Shown piece by piece: positions 43,162 through 53,066 of a DNA stretch of 64,000 bases. Position numbers and translations under genes: made by a program. A model generated the notes under the pieces. The model had not been told where the DNA came from and did no database searches. It saw only the letters and a program-made list of their open reading frames with translations. This DNA comes from Leptospira langatensis (GTDB lineage Bacteria; Spirochaetota; Leptospiria; Leptospirales; Leptospiraceae): the NCBI RefSeq assembly GCF_004770615.1, contig NZ_RQER01000007.1:1-64000 (forward strand), given 5' to 3'. Position 1 is the first letter of the stretch. Each line of letters opens with the position of its first letter.

Positions 43162-44424
43162 TCAGTCGTATTCCTTCCCCTTAAACTTCTTCCAGAGATT
43201 CGAAAGATGTTCTTTGATCTTTGCTTCCATTCCATTCCGAGTGGGTTTGTAGAATTGAGGGGGGTTTTCTGAGAGGTCGTCCGGGAAATAGGAGAAGGGT
43301 ACGAATCCGCCGAAGTCATGCGGATACTTATAGCCTTGGCTTGCTCCTTCTTTCTTATGCAATGCGGTGGGTGCGTTCCTAAGTCTATTAGGGATCTTTA
43401 AACTAGGTCCCCTCTCCTTTACGAAAGAGACTGCGGAATTGATGCCTTGGTAAGACGCATTGGACTTAGGACAGGAAGCCAGAAAAGAAGTCACTTGTCC
43501 TAAAACGATCCTACCTTCCGGCATACCGATCGCCTCTATCGCGTGCAATCCGGCAATGGCAAGAGGCAAACCATGAACGGAAGCATTTCCTATATCCTCG
43601 GAGGCAAGAATAATGAGACGTCTCGCGATAAAGAGAGGATCCTCTCCTCCTTCTAACATGAGAGCTAAATAAAATAAAGCGGCGTCCGGATCGCTTCCCC
43701 GCACGGACTTGATGAACGCAGAGATCACATCGTAATGACTTTCTCCACTCTGGTCGTATTCTATGACACGACTCTCTAAGAATGAATTCACATCCGAAGC
43801 TTGGATAGAAGCGCCTGCATCGAAGGAAAGAGAAAGGCCTTCTAGATTGGATAGAAGCTTTCTCGCATCTCCTCCGGAATATCTCACTAAAAGGGATCTT
43901 GCTTCTTCCGATAGATCCGGTTTTGGATCTAAGGATTCGATTCCCCGAGAAAGGATCTCGAACAATTCCTTTTCTCCAAGCGGTTCCAGGCGCAGTACCT
44001 GGCAGCGGGACAATAACGGTTTTGTAATGCGAAAGGAAGGGCTTTCCGTGGTGGCCCCAATCAGCACAAGGCTTCCTGTCTCCACGCCTTTCAAAAGACT
44101 GTCTTGCTGGGAAGAACTGAATCTGTGGATCTCATCTAAGAAAAGAAGTATGCTTCCTTCTTTCTCTGATCTTTCTAAAAGTTTTTTTATATCCGCGACA
44201 CCCGTAGTAACCGCGTTGTATTCCACAAAAGGAAGCTTCCAGGTATTTCCGAGTATTCTTGCGATCGTGGACTTTCCTGTACCAGGAGGTCCATAGAGAA
44301 GTATACTGACAGGTTCTTTAAATTTTTGTAATTGTTGCTTTGCCTTTTCCTGTCCGATCACTTGGGCAAATGCGGAAGGTCTGATCCTATGAGGTAAAGG
44401 GGCCTTTTCAAATAGACTGCCCAA
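43162..44424 (-). CDS. rarA: Replication-associated recombination protein RarA/MgsA
   Basis: The 420-residue AAA+ ATPase has Walker [21 protein letters not shown], Walker [20 protein letters not shown], sensor 1 [20 protein letters not shown] and the C-terminal MgsA tetramerisation domain. It acts at stalled replication forks and interacts with SSB. I chose the TTG at 44424 ([16 protein letters not shown]): the family begins here, whereas the upstream extension to 44541 overlaps and is the shadow of the 78-residue Cys-rich gene. An AGGGAA lies ten bases before this TTG. The two genes overlap by 17 bp. Confidence 0.93.
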   Translation of the reverse strand: MGSLFEKAPLPHRIRPSAFAQVIGQEKAKQQLQKFKEPVSILLYGPPGTGKSTIARILGNTWKLPFVEYNAVTTGVADIKKLLERSEKEGSILLFLDEIHRFSSSQQDSLLKGVETGSLVLIGATTESPSFRITKPLLSRCQVLRLEPLGEKELFEILSRGIESLDPKPDLSEEARSLLVRYSGGDARKLLSNLEGLSLSFDAGASIQASDVNSFLESRVIEYDQSGESHYDVISAFIKSVRGSDPDAALFYLALMLEGGEDPLFIARRLIILASEDIGNASVHGLPLAIAGLHAIEAIGMPEGRIVLGQVTSFLASCPKSNASYQGINSAVSFVKERGPSLKIPNRLRNAPTALHKKEGASQGYKYPHDFGGFVPFSYFPDDLSENPPQFYKPTRNGMEAKIKEHLSNLWKKFKGKEYD

Positions 44425-44644
44425 GATCTTCCAATTCCCTTTGGACCTTGCGCACGCAAGAACGTATGGTTGCGTTGCAAACATCGCAGGCACTATGGCA
44501 ACATACCAGGGACTGTTCCCTGATCTTTCCATCCAAGACATTCTCCACCAATTCGGCGATCCGCACAGGAAGGCTGAACCAATCCAAATTTTCCAGGATC
44601 AGTTCCTTGCGGGTCTTCGGTATTAAGCGAGGAGAGTCGTCCAT
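44408..44644 (-). CDS. Small Cys-rich protein upstream of rarA
   Basis: The 78-residue product has a helical N-terminal half ([20 protein letters not shown], then [10 protein letters not shown]) and a Cys-rich core, [20 protein letters not shown], with five Cys and one His in 16 residues. That could bind zinc or an iron-sulfur cluster. The ATG at 44644 has an AAAGG ribosome-binding site seven bases before it. The gene overlaps the rarA start by 17 bp, consistent with translational coupling. I do not recognise a named family. The product is probably cytoplasmic. Confidence 0.65.
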   Translation of the reverse strand: MDDSPRLIPKTRKELILENLDWFSLPVRIAELVENVLDGKIREQSLVCCHSACDVCNATIRSCVRKVQRELEDLGQSI

Positions 44645-44691
44645 TATCTAACCTTTCATAGATCCCATTTTAAGCGCCGTCAATCCGAATG

Positions 44692-45288
44692 TCAGATCGC
44701 GATCCATCCGCCCTTAATTAGATAGTAATACAGAAAGAAACGGGGGATACGAAATAAGGCCGCAAGCATATACAGCCTGAATTTCATTCCCATGGCACCC
44801 GCCGCTACCGAGGTCCAAGAATACGGCAAAGGAGTAAGCGCCCCCAGGACCACGGCCCAGAACCCGAATCTCTTTACATAGACCTCTAACTTCTCTTCAT
44901 GCTTTCTCATGAATTGAGTGAATGTATCCAATTTAGGAAGAAGATACTTTCCCTGTGCATACGAGCAAGCACCTGCGATCAAAGACCCAAAAGATGCAAA
45001 GAAGATTACCCAAAAATCCGGCATCTTAGCCGCAACAGCCAGGATCAAGAAAGTATCCGGAGGTAGGAATACATGCACAGAATCCGCGACCAGGATCGCA
45101 AGTCCTATTCCGGGAACTCCTGTGAAATCCAAGAAGGATTCGGCTACCAGTTTTACTTCTTCGCTAAAGAACCTGGCAAGGATCAATACTCCTAAGAATA
45201 AAAGCACACTCGCGATCAAGGTCTGCTTCAGTAGCTGCGAGAGCATTTTGTCTGTGGAGTTTTTTGTTTCTGCGGATCCCGTTTTCAA
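44692..45288 (-). CDS. DedA/VTT-domain membrane protein (YqaA-like)
   Basis: The 198-residue integral membrane protein has the VTT/SNARE-associated core: LAILVADSVHVFLPPDTFLI, FASFGSLIAGACSYAQGKYL and the signature RFGFWAVVLGALTPLPYSWT followed by SVAAGAMGM. Four to five membrane segments are predicted. Relatives such as DedA proteins act in lipid or undecaprenyl-phosphate transport across the inner membrane; a specific substrate is not assignable. The start is TTG at 45288, with a GTAGGT ribosome-binding site inside the end of mutL, three bases after whose stop it begins. A Met at residue 15 is the alternative. Confidence 0.83.
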   Translation of the reverse strand: MKTGSAETKNSTDKMLSQLLKQTLIASVLLFLGVLILARFFSEEVKLVAESFLDFTGVPGIGLAILVADSVHVFLPPDTFLILAVAAKMPDFWVIFFASFGSLIAGACSYAQGKYLLPKLDTFTQFMRKHEEKLEVYVKRFGFWAVVLGALTPLPYSWTSVAAGAMGMKFRLYMLAALFRIPRFFLYYYLIKGGWIAI

Positions 45289-45291
45289 TTT

Positions 45292-47073
45292 TTACCTACG
45301 ATGGAACATTCTTTCAAGATCTTCCCGAGTGAGTTTCACTAAAGTCGGGCGCCCATGCGGACAACGGGAAGGATTTTCACAATAGCTGAGTCGGTTCAAC
45401 ATCTCTGCGATGAGATGGTCGGAAAGTTGGTCTCCCTTTTTGACTGCAGATCTACAGGCCACGCATTTGGCCATCAGGTCGTAGAGTTCAGGTTCTGGGA
45501 CTTCCTTTCCTCCGGTTCGATTCAAAAAATCTAATACGATCTCTTTTTCATGCCCGGGGAGAAAATAACCAGGCACTTCTCTGAGGACCATGCTGTCCTC
45601 TCCTAAGGATTCCAATTGCAATCCTACCTCTTGGTATTCGGGCAATCTGTCCTTGATATCTTCCGCCTCTTGCTTCGAGACTGGGATCCGAATGGGAGTG
45701 AGCAAGGGCTGGATCCCGTAATTCTTCTTCTTTAATTTGCGAAGTACTTCTTCGTAGCGGATCCTTTCGTGAGCGGTATGCTGGTCTATGATATAGAAAC
45801 CGTCTTCCCCTTCTGCCAAAATAAATGTCTCAAATAAAAGCCCGAAATGTTTCTTGGGAATGAACTCGCTATGCTTGATCGGAACATCCGTGAGATCTTC
45901 CAAACGAGAACCAGGTCCCACATTCTCCACAGGAAAGGAAGGGGAATGTTTGACTTCTTCGTAGAGAGTGGAGCCGAGTAGCTGCTGTTCCATCCCGCTA
46001 TTATGTTGGGAATAAGAATACAGAGTGCTCTCCATTCTTTTCGGCTCCGGACGAAGAAGACGATTCTTCAGTTCTAAAAAGCTGACGGGAGTGCTGGATC
46101 TAAGTTCTTTCTGGATGAGCTGCAGGAAGAATGTATTGAAACCTTCCTCGTCCAAGAAGCGGATCTCTTTCTTGGCAGGATGCACATTCACATCGATCGC
46201 TTCCGGATCTACTTCGAAGAATAAGAAGCAATACGGATGAGCATTTGGAGGCAATAGTTCATCATAACATTTTTTTAATAGATGTGAGGAATATTTGATC
46301 TCGACAGGACGCCCGTTCACGAAGATAAACTGCCCTGTACGATTGGATTTATAGAAGTCCGGGTCGCTGATATATCCTTTCGCCTTCCAACCTTTTCTCT
46401 CTAATTGCACTTCTAAGAGATGATCCCGGAAATTCTCTCCGAATAGGTCGATGATCCTTTCTCTCTTATCCTTGGGAGAAAGACGAAAGATCTCCTTTCC
46501 GTCTTGGACGAATCTGAATCGGATATCTTCTCTGGACAATGCTTGGACCGTAACCCGATCTCGGATCTTCTTGTCTTCGGAACGAACAGACTTTAAGAAC
46601 TTTCTACGGACCGGCGTATTATAAAAAAGATCTTCTACAAGGATCTTGGTACCCTTGAAACCGGGGATCGCTTCCTTGGATTGGATCTGTCCCTTCTCCG
46701 CATGTATTTTCCAAGCGGTTGCTTCTCCCGTTCCGGTTTCCAAGGTAAGTTTGGAAACGGAGGCAATGGAAGCTAACGCTTCTCCTCTGAACCCATACGA
46801 GGAGACTAACTCCAGATCCCGGAGAGTCCTGATCTTGCTTGTGGCATGTCTTTGGAGTGCGAGAGGAATATCCTCTTCTTGGATACCGGATCCGTTATCA
46901 GAAAGAAGAAGAGAGGTCAAGCCTCCGTCCCTGGATTCTACTTCTATGGTGTCGGCTCCCGCATCCACAGAATTCTCCATCATCTCTTTCAATACGGAAT
47001 GGGCCGATTCGATGACCTCTCCCGCAGCGATCTGATTGATGAGTTCCGGACTAAGTTCTTGGATCCTTCCCAT
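45292..47073 (-). CDS. mutL: DNA mismatch repair protein MutL
   Basis: The 593-residue protein has the complete GHKL ATPase: [54 protein letters not shown] and [16 protein letters not shown]. The C-terminal domain carries [14 protein letters not shown] (DQHA-type endonuclease motif), [13 protein letters not shown] and SRCPHGRP. It is therefore an endonuclease-competent MutL that nicks DNA during mismatch repair after MutS recognition, as expected in an organism lacking MutH. It is followed within 3 bp by the DedA-family gene. The ATG at 47073 begins the conserved region immediately. Confidence 0.96.
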   Translation of the reverse strand: MGRIQELSPELINQIAAGEVIESAHSVLKEMMENSVDAGADTIEVESRDGGLTSLLLSDNGSGIQEEDIPLALQRHATSKIRTLRDLELVSSYGFRGEALASIASVSKLTLETGTGEATAWKIHAEKGQIQSKEAIPGFKGTKILVEDLFYNTPVRRKFLKSVRSEDKKIRDRVTVQALSREDIRFRFVQDGKEIFRLSPKDKRERIIDLFGENFRDHLLEVQLERKGWKAKGYISDPDFYKSNRTGQFIFVNGRPVEIKYSSHLLKKCYDELLPPNAHPYCFLFFEVDPEAIDVNVHPAKKEIRFLDEEGFNTFFLQLIQKELRSSTPVSFLELKNRLLRPEPKRMESTLYSYSQHNSGMEQQLLGSTLYEEVKHSPSFPVENVGPGSRLEDLTDVPIKHSEFIPKKHFGLLFETFILAEGEDGFYIIDQHTAHERIRYEEVLRKLKKKNYGIQPLLTPIRIPVSKQEAEDIKDRLPEYQEVGLQLESLGEDSMVLREVPGYFLPGHEKEIVLDFLNRTGGKEVPEPELYDLMAKCVACRSAVKKGDQLSDHLIAEMLNRLSYCENPSRCPHGRPTLVKLTREDLERMFHRR

Positions 47074-47108
47074 GTATGGGACCTAGATTGGCCCGAGGAA
47101 GTCTTATG

Positions 47109-49160
47109 TCAAGATTGGATTTCGGGTTTAGATACTGCGATTTCCAAAGTAAACAAGGAACCCGAGCCAGGCTGGCTTTCTACGGAAATGCTTCCTTCCA
47201 TCTTCTCCGCAAGAGCCTTGCAGAGGGAAAGTCCAAGGCCCGCTCCTTGGAACGGTTTGGTCACTCCGGAATCCACCTGCTGGAACGGATTGAAGATGGA
47301 AGTCAATTTGTCCTGAGGGATCCCAATGCCTGTGTCCTGGACCTGGAATCGGATCCTATATTGGAATCTGGTCTCCGTAACTAACTCGCCTATGAGCTTG
47401 ATGGAACCTTGGCTTGTGAACTTCTCCGCATTCTCCAAGAGCACGAGAAGCATTGTCTTGAATCTTTCCTCATCGCCTTCGACCGTTTCGGGAAGATCAT
47501 CGCTTAAGGTTACGGAGAACTGAATGCCTTTTTTGCGAATGCGATCCTCTACTCTCATCGCAGCCTCGTACACAGAGGCTCTCAAATGGAATCGTTTATT
47601 CAGAAGATATAATGTTCCTTTCTCTAAACTGGAGGCATCCAGCATTGAACCCAGGATCACCATCATGGCATCCCCGCTTCTTTTTAAGAGCTCCAGCATT
47701 TCTTTGTGTTCTGGCTTAATATCCGAATCCAAAAGCATTTGGGTGATCCCCATGATCCCGTTCATAGGAGTCCGGACCTCATGATCCACATTGATCAAGA
47801 ATTCGCTCTTTGCCTTGTTTGCCGCTTCCGCCTCGTCTCTGGCAGACTCCAACTGTTTGGTTCTCTTTGCGACCAACTCCTCTAGGTTGGTATTCAACAT
47901 TTCTTGTGCCTTTTCTCTCTCCCTAAAACCGCTTAGCATTTTACTGGAGAGAGAAAGAGAATTAGAAAGCATGAAGATCCCAACTCCCACTCCGCTGATC
48001 TCCCAAGAATCGACGATCTCAGAATGGAAGAGTATCTCACTTCCGAGAAGGATGAGTAGGATCATGAAACCTATGAGATAAATGCGGGCTCCTACCATTT
48101 TTTTTCGGACCGCATGAGCGAGTATGGTAAGAGAGGCCTGTCCCGTAAAAATATACATCACATAAGAAGGAGTGATCAGATACGAATATATATCAGGATC
48201 GGTAAACAGAGTGATCGCAGTGAAGATCCCGGCGACCCAATAGCTGATCTGCAAGGATCGTTTTCCGAAATCCACAGGAAAGACGGTGCGCAAGAAATGA
48301 AGTGCGAGAGGCATTCCTAAAAACCAAGTAATGAACTCGATCCTAAGATAGATCTTAGGTCCTACGAGAAGATGTTCCGGCATGAGACGTACTCCGGTGG
48401 AATACAGCCTGAGCCCTACTAAGATCGCAAAGAATCCCAGGATCAATGCGGACGGATCCTTTTTATAAAAGGCTGCCACACAAATATGAAAAAGCCCTAA
48501 GAAGAAGATCCCACCGCAAAGAATGCTCTCCAGATCCCTTCGATCCATATAATAACGACCGACACAAGAAGGAGTACCAAGAAAGGGAGGCTTCCAAAGT
48601 CCTCCTTTCCTATAGTGATAATTGGAGACCTCGAAGTCCAGATTCGCTTTTCCTTGCCAAGCAGGAAGGATCACATAACTCGTTCGAAGTTCCAAGGCAT
48701 CCAGAGAAGGATCTCCCACCCTTCCTACCTCATGCATTAGAACTCCGTTAAATAGAATTCTATAATTCGTTCCTTGGTCGTAGGAGACCAAGTGCAAACT
48801 CTCTACAGGTTTTTCGGAACGAAGTTCTACTCTGTATAAAGCTCGACCGTATTTCGGATATTCGGAAGGAGCGGGCGCCGTCCATTCGCTTTTATTCCAA
48901 CTGCCAGGGATCTCTTGCAGGGAGAATTCCTTTGGCTCTGCGGGAAGACTCGTATCCGGTTCCGTTCCCAGCCAGGCGAACTTCCAGTCTCCCGTCATAC
49001 GAAAGCATTCTCCTCTCGTGCGGAAATCTTCCCAATCCAAGACCCCGTTCTGCAATTTTGCCCTTCCCGGAGAAGGAGTGCAGGAAACGCAAAGAAGGAT
49101 TAGGCTCCAAACGATTAAGGATATTTTAGAGGCACTTGGCATTCGGATCGAAAGCATCAT
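47109..49160 (-). CDS. 7TM-DISM sensor histidine kinase
   Basis: The 683-residue protein begins with a signal-like segment ending LILLCVSC (possible lipobox, Cys27), then a galactose-binding-like extracytoplasmic domain (7TMR-DISMED2; WKFAWLGTEPD, IPGSWNKSEW, YGRALYRVELRS), seven membrane helices (about residues 200-400), a coiled coil (LVAKRTKQLESARDEAEAAN) and HisKA with FLINVDHEVRTPMNGIMGIT. HATPase_c follows (LLENAEKFTS, DTGIGIP, GAGLGLSLCKALAEKM). DISM kinases probably sense carbohydrate-like ligands outside the inner membrane. No cognate response regulator gene is adjacent. Three Met codons (49160, 49157, 49142) are possible starts; none has a strong ribosome-binding site. Confidence 0.88.
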   Translation of the reverse strand: MMLSIRMPSASKISLIVWSLILLCVSCTPSPGRAKLQNGVLDWEDFRTRGECFRMTGDWKFAWLGTEPDTSLPAEPKEFSLQEIPGSWNKSEWTAPAPSEYPKYGRALYRVELRSEKPVESLHLVSYDQGTNYRILFNGVLMHEVGRVGDPSLDALELRTSYVILPAWQGKANLDFEVSNYHYRKGGLWKPPFLGTPSCVGRYYMDRRDLESILCGGIFFLGLFHICVAAFYKKDPSALILGFFAILVGLRLYSTGVRLMPEHLLVGPKIYLRIEFITWFLGMPLALHFLRTVFPVDFGKRSLQISYWVAGIFTAITLFTDPDIYSYLITPSYVMYIFTGQASLTILAHAVRKKMVGARIYLIGFMILLILLGSEILFHSEIVDSWEISGVGVGIFMLSNSLSLSSKMLSGFREREKAQEMLNTNLEELVAKRTKQLESARDEAEAANKAKSEFLINVDHEVRTPMNGIMGITQMLLDSDIKPEHKEMLELLKRSGDAMMVILGSMLDASSLEKGTLYLLNKRFHLRASVYEAAMRVEDRIRKKGIQFSVTLSDDLPETVEGDEERFKTMLLVLLENAEKFTSQGSIKLIGELVTETRFQYRIRFQVQDTGIGIPQDKLTSIFNPFQQVDSGVTKPFQGAGLGLSLCKALAEKMEGSISVESQPGSGSLFTLEIAVSKPEIQS

Positions 49161-49220
49161 CCGTCATTTTATAGGAAATCGTCCAGGAGAAATCGATCTT
49201 CTACTGAAAAGAAGAAGGCT

Positions 49221-50477
49221 CTAAATGGAATCGGCTTGAGAGCGAATGAAAGGAGCCTTAGGAGAAAGGAAGTAACCGCTGAGTGATGCGAATAACACCG
49301 GAGTAAAATTAGAGACCCCCGTTAATCCGGTAAGCAGAATGGTAGTGCTGATCGGAGTCTTGGTCACGGAAGCATTCACAGAAGCCATCAAGCAGATCAG
49401 CAGAAAGGATTCGTTCTCCGAAGGAAAGAAATCCAAAAAGAACCTTCCCGATACTGCTCCCAAGAAGAAGAGAGGAATGATAATCCCTCCTCTCCAGCCA
49501 CTGGACACCGTAATATTGATGGTCAATATTTTTAGAAGGGCAAGTCCTCCGAAGAAGATCCAATTCCCTTTGCTAACCACGATCTGGTTCAACTGATCAT
49601 GGCCAAAATATCTGGTCAAAGGTTCGTAATACGCGATGCATCCTAATAAAAGACCGCCTAGAGTCGTCTTTACGAAGATAGGAAATTGAATTTTAGAAAA
49701 AGAAAATTTAGTGATTTGGAATATTCCGTAAAAGATCCATCCTACGATGGCTCCTGCGATCCCAAAAAGGATCGCGTATTGGAAATCCTCAATCCCTCCC
49801 GGAACGTATTGGGGAAACTCCCAGACCGGACCGATGCCGATATCCGTCATGAACAAGAACACGAAGTATGCACTACAACTGGAGAGAAAGGCGGGAAGCA
49901 AGGCCTCGTAATATTCCACCACATGTCTATGTTGCAAGATCTCTAGCGCAAACAATGCTCCTCCTAAAGGAGAACCGAATAAGGAAGTAAATCCTGCCGC
50001 CATTCCCGCGATCGTCATGGAGCGAAGTTCTTCTCCTTCGAGTCCGATCTTTTCCGCAAACCAACTCCCAAAGGAACCTGTGATCTGCACGAGAGGCGCT
50101 TCCGGACCGGCGCTTCCTCCGGAAGAAATACTCAAAAGAGAAGAAAGCGCCATAGACGGGTTATTCTTCGGATCCAGCTTTCCCCCTCTGAAACGTATAT
50201 TATCGATTACTAATGAGATCTCTCCCGGTTCTCCCAGAAAATAGATGATGAGACCGATCAAAAGACCGGAACCTGTCATGATAAGCACGACGCTCTGCCC
50301 TTCAAAATTGGACAGAAGCTTGGTAACGAACTCCAGACATTTCCAGAACAATGCGGAGAATAATCCGGCGAATATCCCTAAGAGTACGTACAGAATGCTC
50401 CAACGGGAAAGCATGAAAGGATTCCGTTTGGAAATAATAAAGATTGGATTTTTAAAGAAGGTCTGGATCCGATCCAT
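49221..50477 (-). CDS. ClC-family chloride channel/antiporter
   Basis: The 418-residue membrane protein has the ClC filter segments: SSGGSAGPEAPLVQITGS (GREGP equivalent), FTSLFGSPLGGALFALEI and VSSGWRGGIIIPLFFLGAVS (GxFxP-type equivalent). About ten or more membrane segments are predicted. Lacking the C-terminal CBS domains, it is a short prokaryotic ClC that exchanges or conducts chloride or fluoride. The substrate was not assigned. The family has either a channel or an H+/anion antiporter mechanism, and the gating glutamate position (E in GPEAP) is kept. It lies 21 bp downstream of purM on the same strand. Confidence 0.9.
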   Translation of the reverse strand: MDRIQTFFKNPIFIISKRNPFMLSRWSILYVLLGIFAGLFSALFWKCLEFVTKLLSNFEGQSVVLIMTGSGLLIGLIIYFLGEPGEISLVIDNIRFRGGKLDPKNNPSMALSSLLSISSGGSAGPEAPLVQITGSFGSWFAEKIGLEGEELRSMTIAGMAAGFTSLFGSPLGGALFALEILQHRHVVEYYEALLPAFLSSCSAYFVFLFMTDIGIGPVWEFPQYVPGGIEDFQYAILFGIAGAIVGWIFYGIFQITKFSFSKIQFPIFVKTTLGGLLLGCIAYYEPLTRYFGHDQLNQIVVSKGNWIFFGGLALLKILTINITVSSGWRGGIIIPLFFLGAVSGRFFLDFFPSENESFLLICLMASVNASVTKTPISTTILLTGLTGVSNFTPVLFASLSGYFLSPKAPFIRSQADSI

Positions 50478-50497
50478 AGAAGTTCCGACTTAGGAGA

Positions 50498-51535
50498 TCA
50501 AACAAAGAGAACAGACTCTTTTTTTCTTTCTCGTATTACGCCGATTTTGCGAACGGATTCCCCTTTTTCTTCTAAAGCGTGTATCGCTTCCGTTTCAAAT
50601 TCGGGAGAAACGATCGCGATATATCCGATCCCCATATTGAAAGTAGAATAGAGTTCCGTATCGGAGAGAGAAGGAAAATCCTTTTTCAATCTCACAAAGA
50701 AAGGATTCTCAGGCAGGCGATCCCTATTTAATTCAACTGCAGCGGAATCCGGTAAAACCCTAGGAATATTCTCGTAGAATCCTCCTCCGGTGATATGCAC
50801 CATTCCTTTTACTTCTACTTTTTTGAGAAGATTGAGAACACTTTGCACATAGATGCGAGTAGGACGAAGAGCGAACTCTCTTAAGAAATCGACTGTCTCT
50901 TGTTTGTCGGGAAGTTTTCTTCCTTCCACCAAGTAGAGTTTGCGGATGAGAGAGAATCCATTGCTATGAGGACCGGAAGATTCCAGACCGAGCACGATGT
51001 CTCCCGGACGGATCTTGGAACCGTCGATCAGATCTTCTTTTTCTACGGCGCCGACTACGAAGCCGCCGAGATCGTATTCGTCCGCTTCCATAGTACCCGG
51101 ATGCTCTGCGGTTTCTCCACCTAAGAGAGCGGCACCCGACAGTCTGCATCCTTTCACGATCCCAGCTACAATTCTTTCCATCTTGGCAGGATTCAATTTT
51201 CCACAGGCGATATAGTCCAAGAAGAAGAGAGGCTCTCCTCCTGAGACCAAAATATCGTTCGCACACATGGCCACTAGATCAATGCCGATCGTATCATGGA
51301 TATCGAATAGACGGGCAAGCTCCACCTTGGTTCCCACACCGTCCGTTCCGCTGAGTAAAATTGGATTTTTATAATTCTTGAGGAAGGAAACGTCGAAGGC
51401 TCCGGAGAATCCACCGAGTCCACCTAAGACCCTGGGCCCATGGGTGGATTCGACGTTTTGTTTGATCTTTTTGACGAATTCTTGGCCGGCTTCAGTGTCC
51501 ACACCGGCGGCCTTATAGCTGATATTTTCTTCCAT
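50498..51535 (-). CDS. purM: Phosphoribosylformylglycinamidine cyclo-ligase
   Basis: The 345-residue enzyme matches PurM (AIR synthetase): SYKAAGVDTEAGQEFVKKIK at the start, PILLSGTDGVGTKVELAR, DLVAMCANDILVSGGEPLFF with LDYIACGKL, ALLGGETAEHPG and KGMVHITGGGFYENIPRVLP. It closes FGAM to AIR with ATP in purine synthesis, in the cytoplasm. The ATG at 51535 is immediately followed by the conserved YK(A/S)AGVD motif, so the start is certain. No other purine gene is nearby; the gene is 21 bp from the ClC gene. Confidence 0.96.
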   Translation of the reverse strand: MEENISYKAAGVDTEAGQEFVKKIKQNVESTHGPRVLGGLGGFSGAFDVSFLKNYKNPILLSGTDGVGTKVELARLFDIHDTIGIDLVAMCANDILVSGGEPLFFLDYIACGKLNPAKMERIVAGIVKGCRLSGAALLGGETAEHPGTMEADEYDLGGFVVGAVEKEDLIDGSKIRPGDIVLGLESSGPHSNGFSLIRKLYLVEGRKLPDKQETVDFLREFALRPTRIYVQSVLNLLKKVEVKGMVHITGGGFYENIPRVLPDSAAVELNRDRLPENPFFVRLKKDFPSLSDTELYSTFNMGIGYIAIVSPEFETEAIHALEEKGESVRKIGVIRERKKESVLFV

Positions 51536-51591
51536 GGGACCCGCTCCTGAACAGAATTCCCGGATCGGATCTAGTGCAAAGAAAAAAAGCC

Positions 51592-52203
51592 TTATTTCAT
51601 TTGGTCGATCTGTTCCATAGCGGCAAGTTCCGCCTTGGCAGCCTCACGTACCTTTAAGGTTTTTACCCCAGGTCCCAGATCCACAGCCTCTCCCGCCTTG
51701 ATCAGAACTCTGGCTTCGTCGTCCTTTCTGGTGATCTGAACGCTCCCCTCACGAACAGCAAAGGTACCGGTCTCATTGGCCCGATTCACCTGCCCCCAAA
51801 ATTGGGTCCCCCGAACCGCAGCAACAACCGTAGGAGTATCGATGGAAATGGATTCGTTCTTGTTCAGTTTCACGACCTTGACCAAGATATTTCCTTCATT
51901 CACTTTGATATAATTTTGATCCGCTCTCAATGCTGCTACGGAAGCCTCAGAACCACCCAACAAGCGAACTGTTCCTAAAGTAGTGGTCAGATCCAAGGTG
52001 GAATCCTTATCCGTTTTCACGGTTTCCGCCTCTTTTATCGTATCGTTTATCTTTAATATAGTGTTCGCCTTCTCTGTTGACGCTTTTCCTACGAGGAAGG
52101 TCACGACTGCGTCTGTGGTCTCCTCTTCCTTAGGTTTGCAAAATGCAAAAGCACCGATCAAGAAAGAGATTAAAACCAATTTTGTAATAGAATGGGAGTT
52201 CAT
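51592..52203 (-). CDS. FecR-domain lipoprotein
   Basis: The 203-residue precursor has a signal peptide ending LIGAFAFC (Cys22). The mature part is a FecR-like beta domain: VTFLVGKASTEKAN, LDLTTTLGTVRLLGGSEASV, then SIDTPTVVAAVRGTQFWGQV, which is the FecR hallmark. Unlike canonical FecR it has no cytoplasmic tail or membrane helix, so it is a periplasmic or outer-membrane lipoprotein rather than an anti-sigma sensor. Leptospira carries several such lipoproteins of unknown role. The ATG at 52203 is supported by the signal peptide. Confidence 0.88.
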   Translation of the reverse strand: MNSHSITKLVLISFLIGAFAFCKPKEEETTDAVVTFLVGKASTEKANTILKINDTIKEAETVKTDKDSTLDLTTTLGTVRLLGGSEASVAALRADQNYIKVNEGNILVKVVKLNKNESISIDTPTVVAAVRGTQFWGQVNRANETGTFAVREGSVQITRKDDEARVLIKAGEAVDLGPGVKTLKVREAAKAELAAMEQIDQMK

Positions 52204-52292
52204 ACGGTTCCTTAATCTAAAGGAAAAGGCTTAGACCGGGAACTAAAAAACGAAGCGTTTGGAAAAAAATTTCTACCTATTTTACGAATGCC

Positions 52293-53063
52293 TCAAAGCC
52301 CTCGTTCGAGTAGTTGGAGGGCGAATTGGCGAATACCATTCGGTTTCTCGGGAGAAGAAAAATGAAGTTCGAACGTAGGCCTTCCGGAAACCCGATCCAA
52401 ATGAAGTGAATTGGCCAAATGACGGACCGTTCCCTGGTTCCCATCATGGAGGATAGCCTCGGGATAAAGGTCCATGATTTCGTTTTTCAAGAAAACGTAA
52501 TGCGTACATCCAAGCACTAGGGCCTTGACTCCTTCTTCTTTCGGGATCCTTAATATGTTTTGAAGAAGGTTACGAGCACCCTGTAGATCTCCCTGGTCCA
52601 CCAGATGGGCTAAACCGTCACAATTCAGATGAAGGATCCGTTCCTTGGCGCCTAGATCCGCCTTGAGCTCTTGTAATTTTTCTTCTCTATGGGTAACCGC
52701 CGTGGCAAGAAGCGCGATCTTCTCCTTTTCATGGGCAAGAAGAGCCGGCTTGATCGCAGGCTCCATCCCAAAAATAGGGACCGAAAGTTCTTCTCTCAAT
52801 TTGAGAGCTGCTGCGGAAGTGGCCGTATTACACGCGAGGAGTATGGCGTCCACTTTTTTGGAAATAAAAAAATGACAAACCGCTCTGGTCAGATCTAGGA
52901 TCTGAGATGTGCTCTTCTCCCCGTAGGGAGAATTGGCAAGATCTCCGTAGTACAGGAATTCCACCTGGTAAGGAAGGGCCAAGAGTTCCCTCAGAACGGA
53001 AAGACCTCCCATTCCGGAGTCCATTACCCCGATCCTAGGAATTCTTACGGAGGAGTCCTTCAT
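52293..53063 (-). CDS. murI: Glutamate racemase
   Basis: The 256-residue enzyme shows the MurI signatures: IGVMDSGMGGLSVLRELLAL, FLYYGDLANSPYGEKS, the first catalytic Cys in AILLACNTATSAAALKLRE and the second in VKALVLGCTHYVFLKNEI. It supplies D-glutamate for peptidoglycan and acts in the cytoplasm. The length is normal. The gene begins 3 bp after the aminotransferase stop, and the HtrA-type protease lies just before that, so htrA-like, aminotransferase and murI form one operon. Start ATG at 53063. Confidence 0.95.
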   Translation of the reverse strand: MKDSSVRIPRIGVMDSGMGGLSVLRELLALPYQVEFLYYGDLANSPYGEKSTSQILDLTRAVCHFFISKKVDAILLACNTATSAAALKLREELSVPIFGMEPAIKPALLAHEKEKIALLATAVTHREEKLQELKADLGAKERILHLNCDGLAHLVDQGDLQGARNLLQNILRIPKEEGVKALVLGCTHYVFLKNEIMDLYPEAILHDGNQGTVRHLANSLHLDRVSGRPTFELHFSSPEKPNGIRQFALQLLERGL

Positions 53064-53066
53064 AGA

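Noticed and set aside
44425..44541. 39-residue extension at the RarA N-terminus
   Set aside because: It overlaps the Cys-rich gene and has no RarA similarity.
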